A stretch of DNA of 64,000 bases from Lentzea fradiae (GCF_900100955.1 NZ_FNCC01000012.1:186001-250000), one strand, 5' to 3'. Shown: positions 41,513 through 50,264, counted from the first letter of the stretch. Notes: generated from the sequence alone by a model not told the origin. A program made the numbers and translations.

Positions 41513-42940
41513 TCAGCGGCGAACGCGGCCCAGCAGGTGGGCTGCGACACGGGCCGCGGCCTCGTCGGCGGTCGCGATGCAGGCGGGCACGCCCACGCCG
41601 TGCAGCGTGGCGCCGGCCACCGCGAGGCCCGGCACGTCGGCGATGCCGCGCTCGATCGTGTCCACCAGGTCGACGTGGCCGACGCCGTACTGCGGCAGCC
41701 CGCCGCCCCAGCGCTGCACCGCGTAGTCGATCGGCTCGGCCTTGACGCCGGTCAGCTCGTACAGGTCGTTGCGCACGGCCTTCACCAGGTCGGCGTCGCT
41801 GCGTTGCAGCAGCGCCGTCTCGCCGTGCCGCCCGACCGAGCCGCGCAGCAGCACCGGCTCGCCGTGGTGGGACCACTTGCGGCTGGAGAACGTGAACGCC
41901 TTGGCGGTGAACGGGGTGATCCGGTCCGAGTACCTCTCCCCCTCCGCGATGAGGATGCCGGAGCGGTCCGGCAGCTCGGTGCCCGGCGGCAGCGCGAGCG
42001 CCACGACGGCCATCGAGGCGACCTCGACCTTGCCGTAGGCGGCGGACACCTGCGGCGCGATCTCGTGCAGCAGCTTGCGCGCGGACGGCGCCGGGACCGC
42101 GAGCACGACGCCGTCGCACTCCAGGTACTCCGGGGTCGCGGCCGAGCCGATCTCCAGCCGCCAGCCGTCGCCGAGCCACGACAGCACCCGCACCGGCAGG
42201 CCCAGCCGGACCTCGGGCCGCGCCACCTCGGCGAGCCGGTCGACGAGCGACTGGACGCCGGTGCGCAGCGTCGCGAACACCGGTGGCCGCGTGGCCCGCG
42301 CCTGCGGCGGGACGGGCATGATCGTCGCGGCGGCCGCGAGCAGCGAGCCGACGCCCTTGTCCAGCAGGGTCGCGAGCTGCGGCATCGTGGCGCGCAGGCC
42401 GAGCTCGTCGGCCCTGCCCGCGTAGACGCCGCCGAGCAGCGGCCCGACCAGCCGGTCGGCGACCTCCTGGCCGAACCTGTCCTTGACCAGCGCGCCGACC
42501 GAGACGTCCGCGCCGTCCAGCCTTACGGGCGGCAGCGTGGGCTCCATCTCGACCCGCAGCGCGCCCTCGGAGGACAGCAGGTGCTTGACCGCCTCGACGT
42601 TCGCGGGCACGCCCATGAACGTGTGCGACGGCAACTGGTGGGTGTGCCCGGCGGCGTGCACGCTCGCCTTGGCTCCGGTCGGGTGCACGACGTCGCCGGT
42701 CAGACCGACCTCGTCGATCAGTTCCTTCGCCTCGGGCTTGCGGTGCAGGAACGCCTCCGCGCCCACGTCGAACGGCACCCCGGCCAGCTCGGTCGTGCGC
42801 AGCTTGCCGCCGAGCCGGTCGGACTGCTCGACGACGGTGATCCTGGCCTCCTGGCCGAGCAGCACCCGCAACCGGTGCGCGGCGGCGAGCCCGGAGACAC
42901 CTCCCCCGACGATGGCGATGTGCGGCGCTCTGTCGTGCAT
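41513..42940 (-). CDS. hemY: Coproporphyrinogen/protoporphyrinogen oxidase HemY (CgoX)
   Basis: A 475-residue FAD enzyme. N-terminal dinucleotide motif IAIVGGGVSGLAAAHRL, then RLGGKLRTTELAGVPFDVGA, the LLGGVYAGRADELGLRATMP segment, and the C-terminal GHVDLVDTIERG plus GVGVPACIATADEAA that completes the FAD site. In organisms with HemQ this enzyme oxidises coproporphyrinogen III. Start and hemE stop overlap (TAATG), so translation is coupled. Confidence 0.94.
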   Translation of the reverse strand: MHDRAPHIAIVGGGVSGLAAAHRLRVLLGQEARITVVEQSDRLGGKLRTTELAGVPFDVGAEAFLHRKPEAKELIDEVGLTGDVVHPTGAKASVHAAGHTHQLPSHTFMGVPANVEAVKHLLSSEGALRVEMEPTLPPVRLDGADVSVGALVKDRFGQEVADRLVGPLLGGVYAGRADELGLRATMPQLATLLDKGVGSLLAAAATIMPVPPQARATRPPVFATLRTGVQSLVDRLAEVARPEVRLGLPVRVLSWLGDGWRLEIGSAATPEYLECDGVVLAVPAPSARKLLHEIAPQVSAAYGKVEVASMAVVALALPPGTELPDRSGILIAEGERYSDRITPFTAKAFTFSSRKWSHHGEPVLLRGSVGRHGETALLQRSDADLVKAVRNDLYELTGVKAEPIDYAVQRWGGGLPQYGVGHVDLVDTIERGIADVPGLAVAGATLHGVGVPACIATADEAAARVAAHLLGRVRR

Positions 42941-43974
42941 TACAAGCTGTGGATCAGTTCGACGGTCCGGGTGATGATCTCCGGATCGGTGTCGGGCAGG
43001 ACGCCGTGGCCCAGGTTGAAGATGTGGCCGGCGGCCGCCTTGCCCTCGGCGTGGATGCGGCGCACCTCGCGTTCGACGGCCTCGAAGCCCGCGAAGAACA
43101 GCGCCGGGTCGAGGTTGCCCTGCACGACCGGCTTCGGCAGCTGCGGAGCGGCCTTCTGAAGCCGCTCGACCGCGACGTCGAGGGGGATGCGCCAGTCGAC
43201 GCCGACGACGTCCGCCCCGGCCTCGCGCATCGCGGGCAGCAGCTCGCCGGTGCCGACGCCGAAGTGGATCCGCGGCACCGTCGTGATCGTCTCCAGCACG
43301 CGCTTGGAGTGCGGCAGGACGAACTCGCGGTAGTCGCGTTCGGACAGCGCGCCCGCCCACGAGTCGAACAGCTGCACCGCCTGCACGCCCGCGTCGAGCT
43401 GGGCGTGCAGGAACGCCGCCGTGACGTCCGCGATCTTGGCGAGCAGCGCGTGCCACAGCTCGGGGTTGCCGTGCATGAGCGCCTTGGTGCGCTCGTGGTT
43501 CTTGCTCGGCCCGCCCTCGACCAGGTACGAGGCCAGCGTGAACGGCGCACCCGCGAACCCGATCAGGGCGACGTCCTGCGGGAGCTCCTTGAGCAGGAGC
43601 CCGATCGCGTCCGCCACCGGCTGGACCTGCGCGGCGTGCAGCTCGGGCAGCGCCTCGACGTCGGCGAGCGTCCGCACCGGGTTCGCGACGACCGGGCCGG
43701 TGCCCGCGACGATGTCGAGGTCGACACCGGCTGCCTTGAGCGGCACGACGATGTCGGAGAAGAGGATCGCGCCGTCGACGCCGTGGCGGCGGACCGGCTG
43801 CATCGTGATCTCGCAGACCATCTCCGGGTCCAGGCACGCGTCGAGCATCGCGGTGCCCTGGCGGAGCGCCCGGTACTCGGGCAGGGACCGGCCCGCCTGC
43901 CTCATGAACCAGACGGGCGTGTGCGACGGGGTGCCGCCACTTGCGGCCACGAGGAGGGGGGCTTGTGCACTCAT
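42940..43974 (-). CDS. hemE: Uroporphyrinogen decarboxylase HemE
   Basis: A 344-residue decarboxylase with both family signatures: PVWFMRQAGRSLPEYR near residue 20 and GFAGAPFTLASYLVEGG near residue 140. The catalytic Asp is in ILFSDIVVPL. It makes coproporphyrinogen III for the next two enzymes in the operon. The 72-base gap to the divergent DUF3000 gene probably contains both promoters. Confidence 0.96.
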   Translation of the reverse strand: MSAQAPLLVAASGGTPSHTPVWFMRQAGRSLPEYRALRQGTAMLDACLDPEMVCEITMQPVRRHGVDGAILFSDIVVPLKAAGVDLDIVAGTGPVVANPVRTLADVEALPELHAAQVQPVADAIGLLLKELPQDVALIGFAGAPFTLASYLVEGGPSKNHERTKALMHGNPELWHALLAKIADVTAAFLHAQLDAGVQAVQLFDSWAGALSERDYREFVLPHSKRVLETITTVPRIHFGVGTGELLPAMREAGADVVGVDWRIPLDVAVERLQKAAPQLPKPVVQGNLDPALFFAGFEAVEREVRRIHAEGKAAAGHIFNLGHGVLPDTDPEIITRTVELIHSL

Positions 43975-44046
43975 ATCTCTTTCATGGTCCCACGTCCCGG
44001 CGTGCCGCCGTCACTCGGCCGGATTGCGAGGCATACAGTCAGTTGC

Positions 44047-44595
44047 GTGACCGAGCCGGAAATCTTCCGCCGGGCGGTGGGGACGCTCAAGTCGGTTCGC
44101 CACCGGCCCGAGATCGAACTCACCGAGGTTCGCCCACCGCAGCGGCTGGCCCCGTGGGCCTACGCGCTGACGGCGGAGGTCACCGGTCCGTCGGACGAGC
44201 TGTCGACCGGGCGGCTCGTGCTGCTGCACGACCCGGACGGCGACGAGGCGTGGGGCGGTGTCCTGCGCGTCGTGGCGTACGTGCGCGTCGAACTGGACCA
44301 CGAGCTCGCGTCCGACCCGCTGCTGCCCGAGGTCGGGTGGTCGTGGCTCACCGAGGCGCTGGAGCAGTCCGGGGCGGAGTTCACCGCGCTGGGCGGCACC
44401 GTGACGCAGACGTCGTCGGCGCGGTTCGGCGACATAGCGGGACCGGCGCGCACCGACGACCTGGAGCTGCGGGCGTCGTGGACCGCGCTCGACGGGGAGC
44501 TGGCCGAGCACGGCACCGCGTTCTACGAGCTGATGGCGACCGCCGTGGGCCTGCCGCCGGTCGGCGTGACCATGTTCGGCCAGCGCCAGCCCTGA
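44047..44595 (+). CDS. DUF3000 family protein
   Basis: A 182-residue actinobacterial DUF3000 protein (EPEIFRRAVGTLKSVRHRPE, then LAPWAYALTAEV; later VGWSWLTEALEQ). The position next to hemE is conserved in many actinobacteria in my recollection. Function unknown. GTG 44047 is the only sensible start. Confidence 0.88.
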   Translation: MTEPEIFRRAVGTLKSVRHRPEIELTEVRPPQRLAPWAYALTAEVTGPSDELSTGRLVLLHDPDGDEAWGGVLRVVAYVRVELDHELASDPLLPEVGWSWLTEALEQSGAEFTALGGTVTQTSSARFGDIAGPARTDDLELRASWTALDGELAEHGTAFYELMATAVGLPPVGVTMFGQRQP

Positions 44596-44634
44596 GCCCG
44601 CCCTCCACTTCCCCGCACGCGGGGCGCACCGGCC

Positions 44635-45777
44635 TCAGTCGGCGTCGCGCAGGACGCGGAGCACGTTCGCGCCCGCGAGCTTGGTGAGGTCGTCCTCGGA
44701 CCAGCCGCGGTCGAGCAGCGCGCCGAAGAGGTTCGGGTAGGTCGAGACGTCCTCCAGGCCCTCCGGGAGGAACCCGACGCCGTCGTAGTCGCCGCCGATG
44801 CCGATGTGGTCGATGCCGGCGACCTCACGTGCGTGCTCGACGTGCGCGACGACGTCGTCGAGCGTCGCGGTGGGCATCGGGTGGTCGAGGACCCATTTCT
44901 CGGAGAACACCTTCCGGGCGTCCAGGTCGGCGTGGCTCTCGCCCGCGGCCGTCATGGCGTCACGAAGGGCTGCGTCCCATCGAGCGATCCCATTTGAGAC
45001 GAAACTCGGAACGAATGTGATCATGGCCACACCCCCGTTCGCCGCCAGTTTCGTCAGAACGTCGTCCGGGACGTTGCGCGGGTGATCCGCCACGTGGCGA
45101 CACGACGAGTGGCTGAAGATGACCGGCTTGGTGCTCGTCTCCAGCGCGGCGTGCATCGTGCTGGGCGCGACGTGGCTCAGGTCGACGAGCATGCCGATCC
45201 GGTTCATCTCGCGCACGACGTCGCGGCCGAACTCCGTCAGACCGCCGTGTTCTGGCTGGTCAGTGGCGCTGTCGGCCCACGGCGTGTTGTCGTTGTGGGT
45301 GAGCGTCATGTACCGGACGCCCAGCCTGCGCAGCGCGCGCAGGACGCCGAGTGAAGAGTTGATGGAGTGCCCGCCCTCGGCCCCGATGAGAGACGCGACA
45401 CGCCCGGACCTGAAAACTTCTTCGGCTTCGGCGGCGGTGGTCGCGATGCCGAGGTGGCCGGAGTACCGCTCTGCCAGCGCGTAGACCAGTTCGACCTGCT
45501 CCAGGACGGCGGTGACCGCTGCGTCCCCGGCGAGCTTCGTGGGGACCCAGACGGACCAGAACTGCACGCCCAGACCGCCCTCGCGCAGCTTGACGAGGTC
45601 CGTGTGCAGGCTGGGGTGACGCTCCCCGAGATCGACCCTGGCGGCCGTCGCGAAGACGTCCTCGCCGGTCCCCTCACCAAGGTCCCGCAGCGCCCACGGC
45701 AGGTCGTTGTGTCCGTCCACGAGGGGCACACGCTGCAGCAACGCCCTCGCCCGCTCACGGCTCGCAGTGCTCGGCAC
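44635..45777 (-). CDS. Membrane dipeptidase (renal dipeptidase family, M19)
   Basis: A 380-residue M19 metallopeptidase with the two-zinc site: VDGHNDLPWAL near residue 20, the bridging Glu in GAEGGHSI, His in VDLSHV and SHSSCRHVADHPRNV, and Asp in GIGGDYDG. Bacterial members hydrolyse dipeptides, including D-amino-acid and beta-lactam-like substrates. There is no signal peptide, so it is cytoplasmic. GTG 45777 is chosen because AGGAG lies six bases upstream; TTG 45783 is the alternative. Confidence 0.92.
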   Translation of the reverse strand: MPSTASRERARALLQRVPLVDGHNDLPWALRDLGEGTGEDVFATAARVDLGERHPSLHTDLVKLREGGLGVQFWSVWVPTKLAGDAAVTAVLEQVELVYALAERYSGHLGIATTAAEAEEVFRSGRVASLIGAEGGHSINSSLGVLRALRRLGVRYMTLTHNDNTPWADSATDQPEHGGLTEFGRDVVREMNRIGMLVDLSHVAPSTMHAALETSTKPVIFSHSSCRHVADHPRNVPDDVLTKLAANGGVAMITFVPSFVSNGIARWDAALRDAMTAAGESHADLDARKVFSEKWVLDHPMPTATLDDVVAHVEHAREVAGIDHIGIGGDYDGVGFLPEGLEDVSTYPNLFGALLDRGWSEDDLTKLAGANVLRVLRDAD

Positions 45778-45845
45778 AACCAACTCCTAGATGTCGTTCT
45801 GAGAGGGACTCGCGTTACGCCCCCTATCTAGTTGTCATCCAATCG

Positions 45846-45871
45846 TGTGACAGATGAGTCCATCTGTCACA
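45846..45871. promoter_or_regulatory. Palindromic operator-like site
   Basis: TGTGACAGATG and its perfect complement CATCTGTCACA are separated by four bases in the divergent gap between the dipeptidase and response regulator genes. No linked one-component regulator is visible. Confidence 0.55.
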
Positions 45872-45945
45872 ACTCAATAGGGATAGATACCCGATTGATC
45901 GTCCCGTAGACCCGCATGGGCGGCTACGCTGCCCCAGACGACACC

Positions 45946-45985
45946 ACTTTCGGTCGATCAGTGGCGCGGCTGATTGGCCGAAAGT
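45946..45985 (+). other. Strong stem-loop in the response regulator leader
   Basis: ACTTTCGGTCGATCAG pairs with CTGATTGGCCGAAAGT over 16 positions (two of them G-U or mismatched) around an 8-base loop. A second small stem (GGTCG/CGACC) follows at about 45997-46013, just upstream of the GGGAGG at 46020-46025. The 248 bases from 45785 hold this structure and the dyad at 45846 and no gene. Confidence 0.5.
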
Positions 45986-46032
45986 CTCCGGTGCCGGTCG
46001 GGGGGCACGACCGACTCCAGGGAGGTAGTGAC

Positions 46033-46129
46033 GTGGCTGCCGTCGGCTTAGGTCAGGCCGTTCGTACCACGCCAGCCGGCTCGTTGCCGGCGAACATGGT
46101 CCCGCACCCGCGGGAAGAGCTTTTTTTCA
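46033..46129 (+). other. N-terminal coding segment of the response regulator in a different frame
   Basis: From GTG 46033, preceded by GGGAGG at 46020-46025, a frame reads AAVGLGQAVRTTPAGSLP and then NMVPHPREEL up to a run of seven T at 46121-46127. Codon use looks like coding sequence. It is one base out of phase with the receiver domain that starts immediately after the T run. Removing one T fuses the two frames to EELFSVLVVDDHP. This may be a sequencing error, a real mutation, or a site of slippage. Confidence 0.5.
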
Positions 46130-46750
46130 GTGCTGGTGGTCGACGACCACCCACTGCTGAGGGAGGCGATATCAGCTCGGCTCACCCAGATGGGAGCCGG
46201 GACAGTGCATGAGGCCGCATCGGTGGCGGAGGCTCGGGCGCGGGCACTCGCAACCGGACCGTGCGACCTCGCGATCCTCGATCTGGGCCTGCCGGATGGC
46301 ACCGGCATCGACCTGGTCACGGAGCTCCGTGCCCAGGGCTGGCCCCGCATCGTGGTCCTCGCATCCTCCGACGACCCCTACGCGGTCAGGTCGGCCTTCC
46401 AGGCGGGCGCCCAGGCGTACCTCCTGAAGTCCGCCTCTCCGATGGTGGTCACCGACGGGGTGCGCAGGGTCCTCGACGGCGGCGTTTACGCAGATCCGAG
46501 CGTGGCACCAGTACTCGCAGCGGGTACTCGGGTGCCGGGCACCGACAACACGCCGCGGGAACTCTCCGCGCGTGAGGTCGAGGTGCTCCAGCTGGTCGCC
46601 GATGGCCAGAGCAACAAGGAGATCGGCGAAGCTCTGAGCCTGTCCGCGCTGACGGTGAAGTCTCACCTGTCGCGGATCGGCCGGAAGCTGGGCACCGGGG
46701 ATCGCGCACAGATGGTCGCGCTGGCCATGCGTGCCGGCGTGATCCGCTAG
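46130..46750 (+). CDS. NarL/FixJ-type response regulator
   Basis: A 206-residue frame with receiver domain (LVVDDHPLLREAI at the start, phospho-acceptor Asp in LAILDLGLPDGTG, switch Lys in AYLLKSASP) and a LuxR-type HTH (ARELSAREVEVLQLVADG-type segment, then NKEIGEALSLSALTVKSHLS). GTG 46130 is the first start in frame but has no ribosome binding site. The true start is probably GTG 46033 in another frame, joined through the T7 run. No sensor kinase gene is adjacent, so it is an orphan regulator. Confidence 0.85.
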   Translation: MLVVDDHPLLREAISARLTQMGAGTVHEAASVAEARARALATGPCDLAILDLGLPDGTGIDLVTELRAQGWPRIVVLASSDDPYAVRSAFQAGAQAYLLKSASPMVVTDGVRRVLDGGVYADPSVAPVLAAGTRVPGTDNTPRELSAREVEVLQLVADGQSNKEIGEALSLSALTVKSHLSRIGRKLGTGDRAQMVALAMRAGVIR

Positions 46751-46787
46751 ATACCGGTTTGAAGCACTGAACCGGCCGAGAACACCT

Positions 46788-48077
46788 GTGAGTGGTGCGA
46801 TCGTCGTAGGGTCATCCGCTGTGGACGTATCCGCCGACGAGCCAACCGCACCAACCGGACCAGAACCGGTACCGCTGACGGAACCTGCTGATGGGGTCCC
46901 GCCCGTGGTCGCCGATCCAGCTGCGCTCCGGCGAGCCGCTGACGCGCTCGCCGGGGCGAAGGGACCGGTCGCGGTGGACACCGAGCGAGCCTCGGGCTAC
47001 CGCTACTCACAGCGTGCCTATCTGGTGCAACTGCGCCGGGAAGGCGCCGGCACGTGGTTGGTCGACCCGATCGCCCTGGGCGGACGGCTCGACCCGCTGG
47101 TGCAGGCGCTGGAGGGCACCGAGTGGGTGTTGCACGCAGCGTCGCAAGACCTGCCGTGCCTCGCCGAACTCGGGCTCAGGCCCGGCGTGCTGTTCGACAC
47201 CGAGCTGGCGGGCAGGCTGGCTGGGTACGAACGCGTCGCACTGGGCACGCTGGTCGAGCGACTGCTCGGCTATCGGCTGGAGAAGGGGCACGGCGCGGCC
47301 GACTGGTCGCGCCGCCCCCTTCCTGCCGACTGGCTGACGTACGCCGCTCTGGACGTGGAGCTGCTCGTGCAGCTGCGCGACGTTCTCGAAGCCGAACTGG
47401 AGCGCCAGGGCAAGCTCGCCTGGGCGCTCGAGGAGTTCGAGGCGGTACGGACGGCGCCGTTGCCGCGCCCCCGTACCGACCCCTGGCGGCGCACGTCGGG
47501 CATTCACCGCGTGCGCAACCAGAGGCAGCTGGCCCTCGTGCGGTCGCTGTGGGAAGCCCGCGACACCGTGGCCCGCGAACGCGACATCGCCCCCGGCCGA
47601 GTCCTCCCGGACTCCGCCCTCATGGAGGCAGCCGCCCGCAACCCCGCCTCCGAGGCGGAACTGCTCGCCCTTCCCGTCTTCCGCGGCCGTGCGCAACGCC
47701 GCATGTCCGGCGTGTGGATGAACGCCATCCGCAAGGCCGCGGCACTGCCGAAGTCCGAGCTCCCCGAACCCGCGGGCCACCACGACGGCCCGCCTCCGCC
47801 CAACCGCTGGTCGGACAAGGACCCGGACGCCGCCGCCCGCCTGGCCGCGACCCGTGCGGCACTGGGCGCCATCGCCGAGGCCAACACCCTGCCGGTGGAG
47901 AACCTGCTGCTGCCCGACCTGGTGCGCCGCACCTGCTGGCAGCCGCCGGCAGACCTCTCCCCCGAGTCCGTGGCCGCCGCGCTGCGCGAAGGTGGGGCGC
48001 GGTCCTGGCAGGTCGAGCTGACGCTGGAAGCCCTGACGAAGGCGCTGGCGGCGACAGCGCCGCCACCCGCGAACTGA
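46788..48077 (+). CDS. rnd: Ribonuclease D family exonuclease
   Basis: A 429-residue RNase D-like protein. The DEDD exonuclease domain has VAVDTERASG (Exo I), LHAASQDLPCLAELG (Exo II) and the DWLTYAALDVELL stretch (Exo III) between residues about 60 and 205. A HRDC domain follows (RELWEAR-like segment, then RDIAPGRVLPDSALMEAA). It trims 3' ends of structured RNAs. The response regulator lies 37 bases upstream. Confidence 0.93.
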   Translation: MSGAIVVGSSAVDVSADEPTAPTGPEPVPLTEPADGVPPVVADPAALRRAADALAGAKGPVAVDTERASGYRYSQRAYLVQLRREGAGTWLVDPIALGGRLDPLVQALEGTEWVLHAASQDLPCLAELGLRPGVLFDTELAGRLAGYERVALGTLVERLLGYRLEKGHGAADWSRRPLPADWLTYAALDVELLVQLRDVLEAELERQGKLAWALEEFEAVRTAPLPRPRTDPWRRTSGIHRVRNQRQLALVRSLWEARDTVARERDIAPGRVLPDSALMEAAARNPASEAELLALPVFRGRAQRRMSGVWMNAIRKAAALPKSELPEPAGHHDGPPPPNRWSDKDPDAAARLAATRAALGAIAEANTLPVENLLLPDLVRRTCWQPPADLSPESVAAALREGGARSWQVELTLEALTKALAATAPPPAN

Positions 48078-48486
48078 TATATCGCTCGGGCCGCACATGG
48101 ACGACGACGTCGTCTACGGCCGCACGTGGACGTCGTCGTCAGCTGTACGTGGACGACGGCATCGTCGGCGTACGGCCCGAGCCAGTTCTCGGCAATATCC
48201 GATATATCGCGTCGGCGCACAGAAATGAAAACGGCGACGGCGACGGCGACGACGCTCCACCGATGACAACGTTGTCAGCGGTGCACCATTCGACAACGTC
48301 GGCATCTGCGTCGATCTCGTCGACACTGTCGGCGTCGACATCGTCGGCGTCGACATCGTCGGCGTCGACATCGTCGGCCTCGACATCGTCATCAGCGTCG
48401 TCGGCAACGGCGTCGTCGGCGTCTGAGTCGACGTCATCCGAGCAAGCTGATATCCGATATATCAGTTTCGTCGGCGTCGACACGGT
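48078..48486. repeat. Repeat-rich intergenic region
   Basis: A 409-base region without a convincing gene, built from TCG/GAC-type low-complexity sequence. A 15-base unit GGCGTCGACATCGTC is repeated four times in tandem at 48331-48390 (the last copy has one change). The A/T-rich palindrome GATATATC occurs at 48076, 48201 and 48456, the last two within the 14-base direct repeat ATATCCGATATATC. A 10-base inverted repeat GCTCGGGCCG/CGGCCCGAGC brackets 48084-48182. Both strands are open as simple Asp- or Ser-rich frames, which I do not regard as genes. Confidence 0.7.
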
Positions 48487-49128
48487 TCACTCCCGGCAAC
48501 TGATCTCCATGCCGTCCTCGACGGGGAACGCGACACTGACGTAGCCGTTGGCCGGGTCGCGCACGTAGGCGAGGTAGCCGGCCATCGACTCCTGGTCGAT
48601 GTCGTCGGCGACGACGAGCGCGCCGGGCGCCAGCCGGGGTTCGAGGTCGCGCAGCACCGGCAGGCAGAACTCCTTCCAGCCGTCGAGCAGGACGAGCCCG
48701 ATCGGTCCGGGCAGGTCCGCGAGCGTCTGGCGCGCGTCGCCCGGCAGCACCGTCACGACGTCGCCGAGCCCGGCCTCGTCGAGGTTCCGCCGCGCCGCCG
48801 TGACCTTGGCGGCGGACATCTCGGTGCTGTACACGTGCCCCGCGCGGTTGTCGGCGACGGCCGCCGCCAGGTAAAGCGTCGAGATCCCGAACGACGTGCC
48901 GAACTCGACGACGGTCCGCGGACGACTGGACCGCACCAACCCGTACAGGAGGTCACCTCCCCGGGCCGAGATGGGCATGTAGACGCCGGCCAGGACGTCC
49001 GAGCGTTCTTGCGGATCGACCGACAGCAGGTCGTCCCAGGGAGGTTCGAAGTCGTCGTCGGACTCGGCGGCGGCGAAGAGCCGGTCGAGGACCGAACGAA
49101 CCCGCGGTTCGTGCAAGGTGATGGTCAT
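48487..49128 (-). CDS. O-methyltransferase family protein
   Basis: A 213-residue SAM-dependent methyltransferase of the catechol-O-methyltransferase-like (Methyltransf_3/24) family. SAM motif I is VVEFGTSFGISTLYLA near residue 75, then the acidic YSTEMSAAKV and GLVLLDGWKEF with the metal/substrate-side Asp, and LVVADDIDQ. It is divergent from a TetR gene across a 42-bp perfect palindrome, so it is likely that regulator's target, perhaps detoxifying or modifying a small phenolic compound. Confidence 0.86.
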   Translation of the reverse strand: MTITLHEPRVRSVLDRLFAAAESDDDFEPPWDDLLSVDPQERSDVLAGVYMPISARGGDLLYGLVRSSRPRTVVEFGTSFGISTLYLAAAVADNRAGHVYSTEMSAAKVTAARRNLDEAGLGDVVTVLPGDARQTLADLPGPIGLVLLDGWKEFCLPVLRDLEPRLAPGALVVADDIDQESMAGYLAYVRDPANGYVSVAFPVEDGMEISCRE

Positions 49129-49170
49129 GACGGCTAGATTAGACGCAACGTTGCGTCTAATCTAGCCGTC
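49129..49170. promoter_or_regulatory. 42-bp perfect palindrome, TetR operator
   Basis: Every one of the 21 bases on the left (with core AGATTAGACGCAAC) is matched on the right without a loop. It directly abuts the methyltransferase start codon and lies 28 bases before the TetR start. One strand would fold into a long hairpin at the 5' end of either message. Confidence 0.85.
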
Positions 49171-49197
49171 GTTAAGGTACGCCTCCAGGAGGTGGCG

Positions 49198-49779
49198 ATG
49201 GCGCATCGCGGGAACCGGCACGGGCGCAGCGAGGAAGCGCGCCAGGCCGTGCTGGAGGCGGCCGACGACCTGCTGGCCGAACGCGGGTTCGCGGGCGTCA
49301 CGATCGAGGGCATCGCCGCTCGGGCGGGCGTCGCGAAGCAGACGATCTACCGCTGGTGGCCGTCCAAGGTGGATGTGCTGCTGGAGGCGTTCGGCGAGGA
49401 CATGGCGCAGCACCTGACGCCGGAGGACCACGGCGACCTCGGCACCGACCTGCGCACCCACCTGTCCCGGCTCGCGGAGTTCCTCACCGGCACGGACCCC
49501 GGCGCGGTGTTCCGCGCGCTCGCGGGCCAGGCCCAGCACGACCCGCAGCTCGCCACCCGGCTGCGCGACGGGCACCTGAGCGGCCAGCGCGAACGCGACG
49601 GCCTCCCGTTGCGGTGGGCGATCGAGCGCGGCGACCTGCCGGCGGACCTGGACGTCGGCACGGCGCTGGACCAGCTCGTCGGGCCGGTCTACTACCGCGT
49701 CCTCGTCACCGGCACGCCCGTGACGCGTGCGTTCACCGACGACCTCGTCGACGCCTTCCTGCACCGCCACGCCCGATGA
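49198..49779 (+). CDS. TetR-family regulator
   Basis: A 193-residue TetR protein. HTH at residues about 12-58 (ARQAVLEAADDLLAERGFAG, then EGIAARAGVAKQTIYRWWPS), and a C-terminal TetR_C_16-like ligand domain. ATG 49198 has AGGAGG five bases upstream. Probably autoregulated through the 42-bp palindrome. Coupled by ATGA to the acetyltransferase downstream. Confidence 0.9.
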   Translation: MAHRGNRHGRSEEARQAVLEAADDLLAERGFAGVTIEGIAARAGVAKQTIYRWWPSKVDVLLEAFGEDMAQHLTPEDHGDLGTDLRTHLSRLAEFLTGTDPGAVFRALAGQAQHDPQLATRLRDGHLSGQRERDGLPLRWAIERGDLPADLDVGTALDQLVGPVYYRVLVTGTPVTRAFTDDLVDAFLHRHAR

Positions 49780-50255
49780 TCGGCACCGGGCGGCTGGACC
49801 TCGTCCCGCTGCGCCCCGAGCACGCCGCCGAGATGGCCGAGGTCCTGGCCGACCCGGCGCTGCACACCTTCACCGGCGGCGAGCCCTGCTCCGCGGACGC
49901 GCTCCGGGCCCGGTACGAACGGCTGGCCGCCGGCTCGCCGGACCCGGCCCAGCGCTGGCTGAACTGGGTGATCCGGCTGCGCGATGAGGACCGCCTCACT
50001 GGCACTGTCCAAGCGACGATCACCGGCGACACGGCCGAGATCGCGTGGGTGGTCGGCACGCCGTGGCAGCGACGCGGCATCGCGAGCGAGGCCGCGCGAG
50101 GGCTCGTCGGCTGGCTCGCGACCCAGTCGGTGCGCACGGTCGTCGCGCACGTCCACCCCGAGCACCACGCGTCCGCCGCCGTCGCCGCCTCGGCCGGGCT
50201 CACCGCGACCGGTGAGCTGCACGACGGCGAGGTCCGCTGGCGGCGCGAGCTCTGA
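49776..50255 (+). CDS. GNAT family N-acetyltransferase
   Basis: A 159-residue acetyltransferase of the RimJ/Acetyltransf_3 type. It starts RLDLVPLRPEHAAEMAEVL, has the acetyl-CoA loop WVVGTPWQRRGIASEA near residue 95, and ends with the HVHPEHHASAAVAASAGL motif. It is co-translated with the TetR gene. The substrate is unknown; resistance or N-terminal acetylation are possibilities. Confidence 0.88.
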   Translation: MIGTGRLDLVPLRPEHAAEMAEVLADPALHTFTGGEPCSADALRARYERLAAGSPDPAQRWLNWVIRLRDEDRLTGTVQATITGDTAEIAWVVGTPWQRRGIASEAARGLVGWLATQSVRTVVAHVHPEHHASAAVAASAGLTATGELHDGEVRWRREL

Positions 50256-50264
50256 CCGCGGGGC

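Noticed and set aside
48331..48390. Tandem 15-mers as a CRISPR array
   Set aside because: Units are directly adjacent with no spacers and no cas genes are present.
48139..48483. Asp-rich open frame on the minus strand in the repeat region
   Set aside because: It is a product of the GTCGAC-type repeats, has no ribosome binding site and no reason to stay open other than repeat composition.
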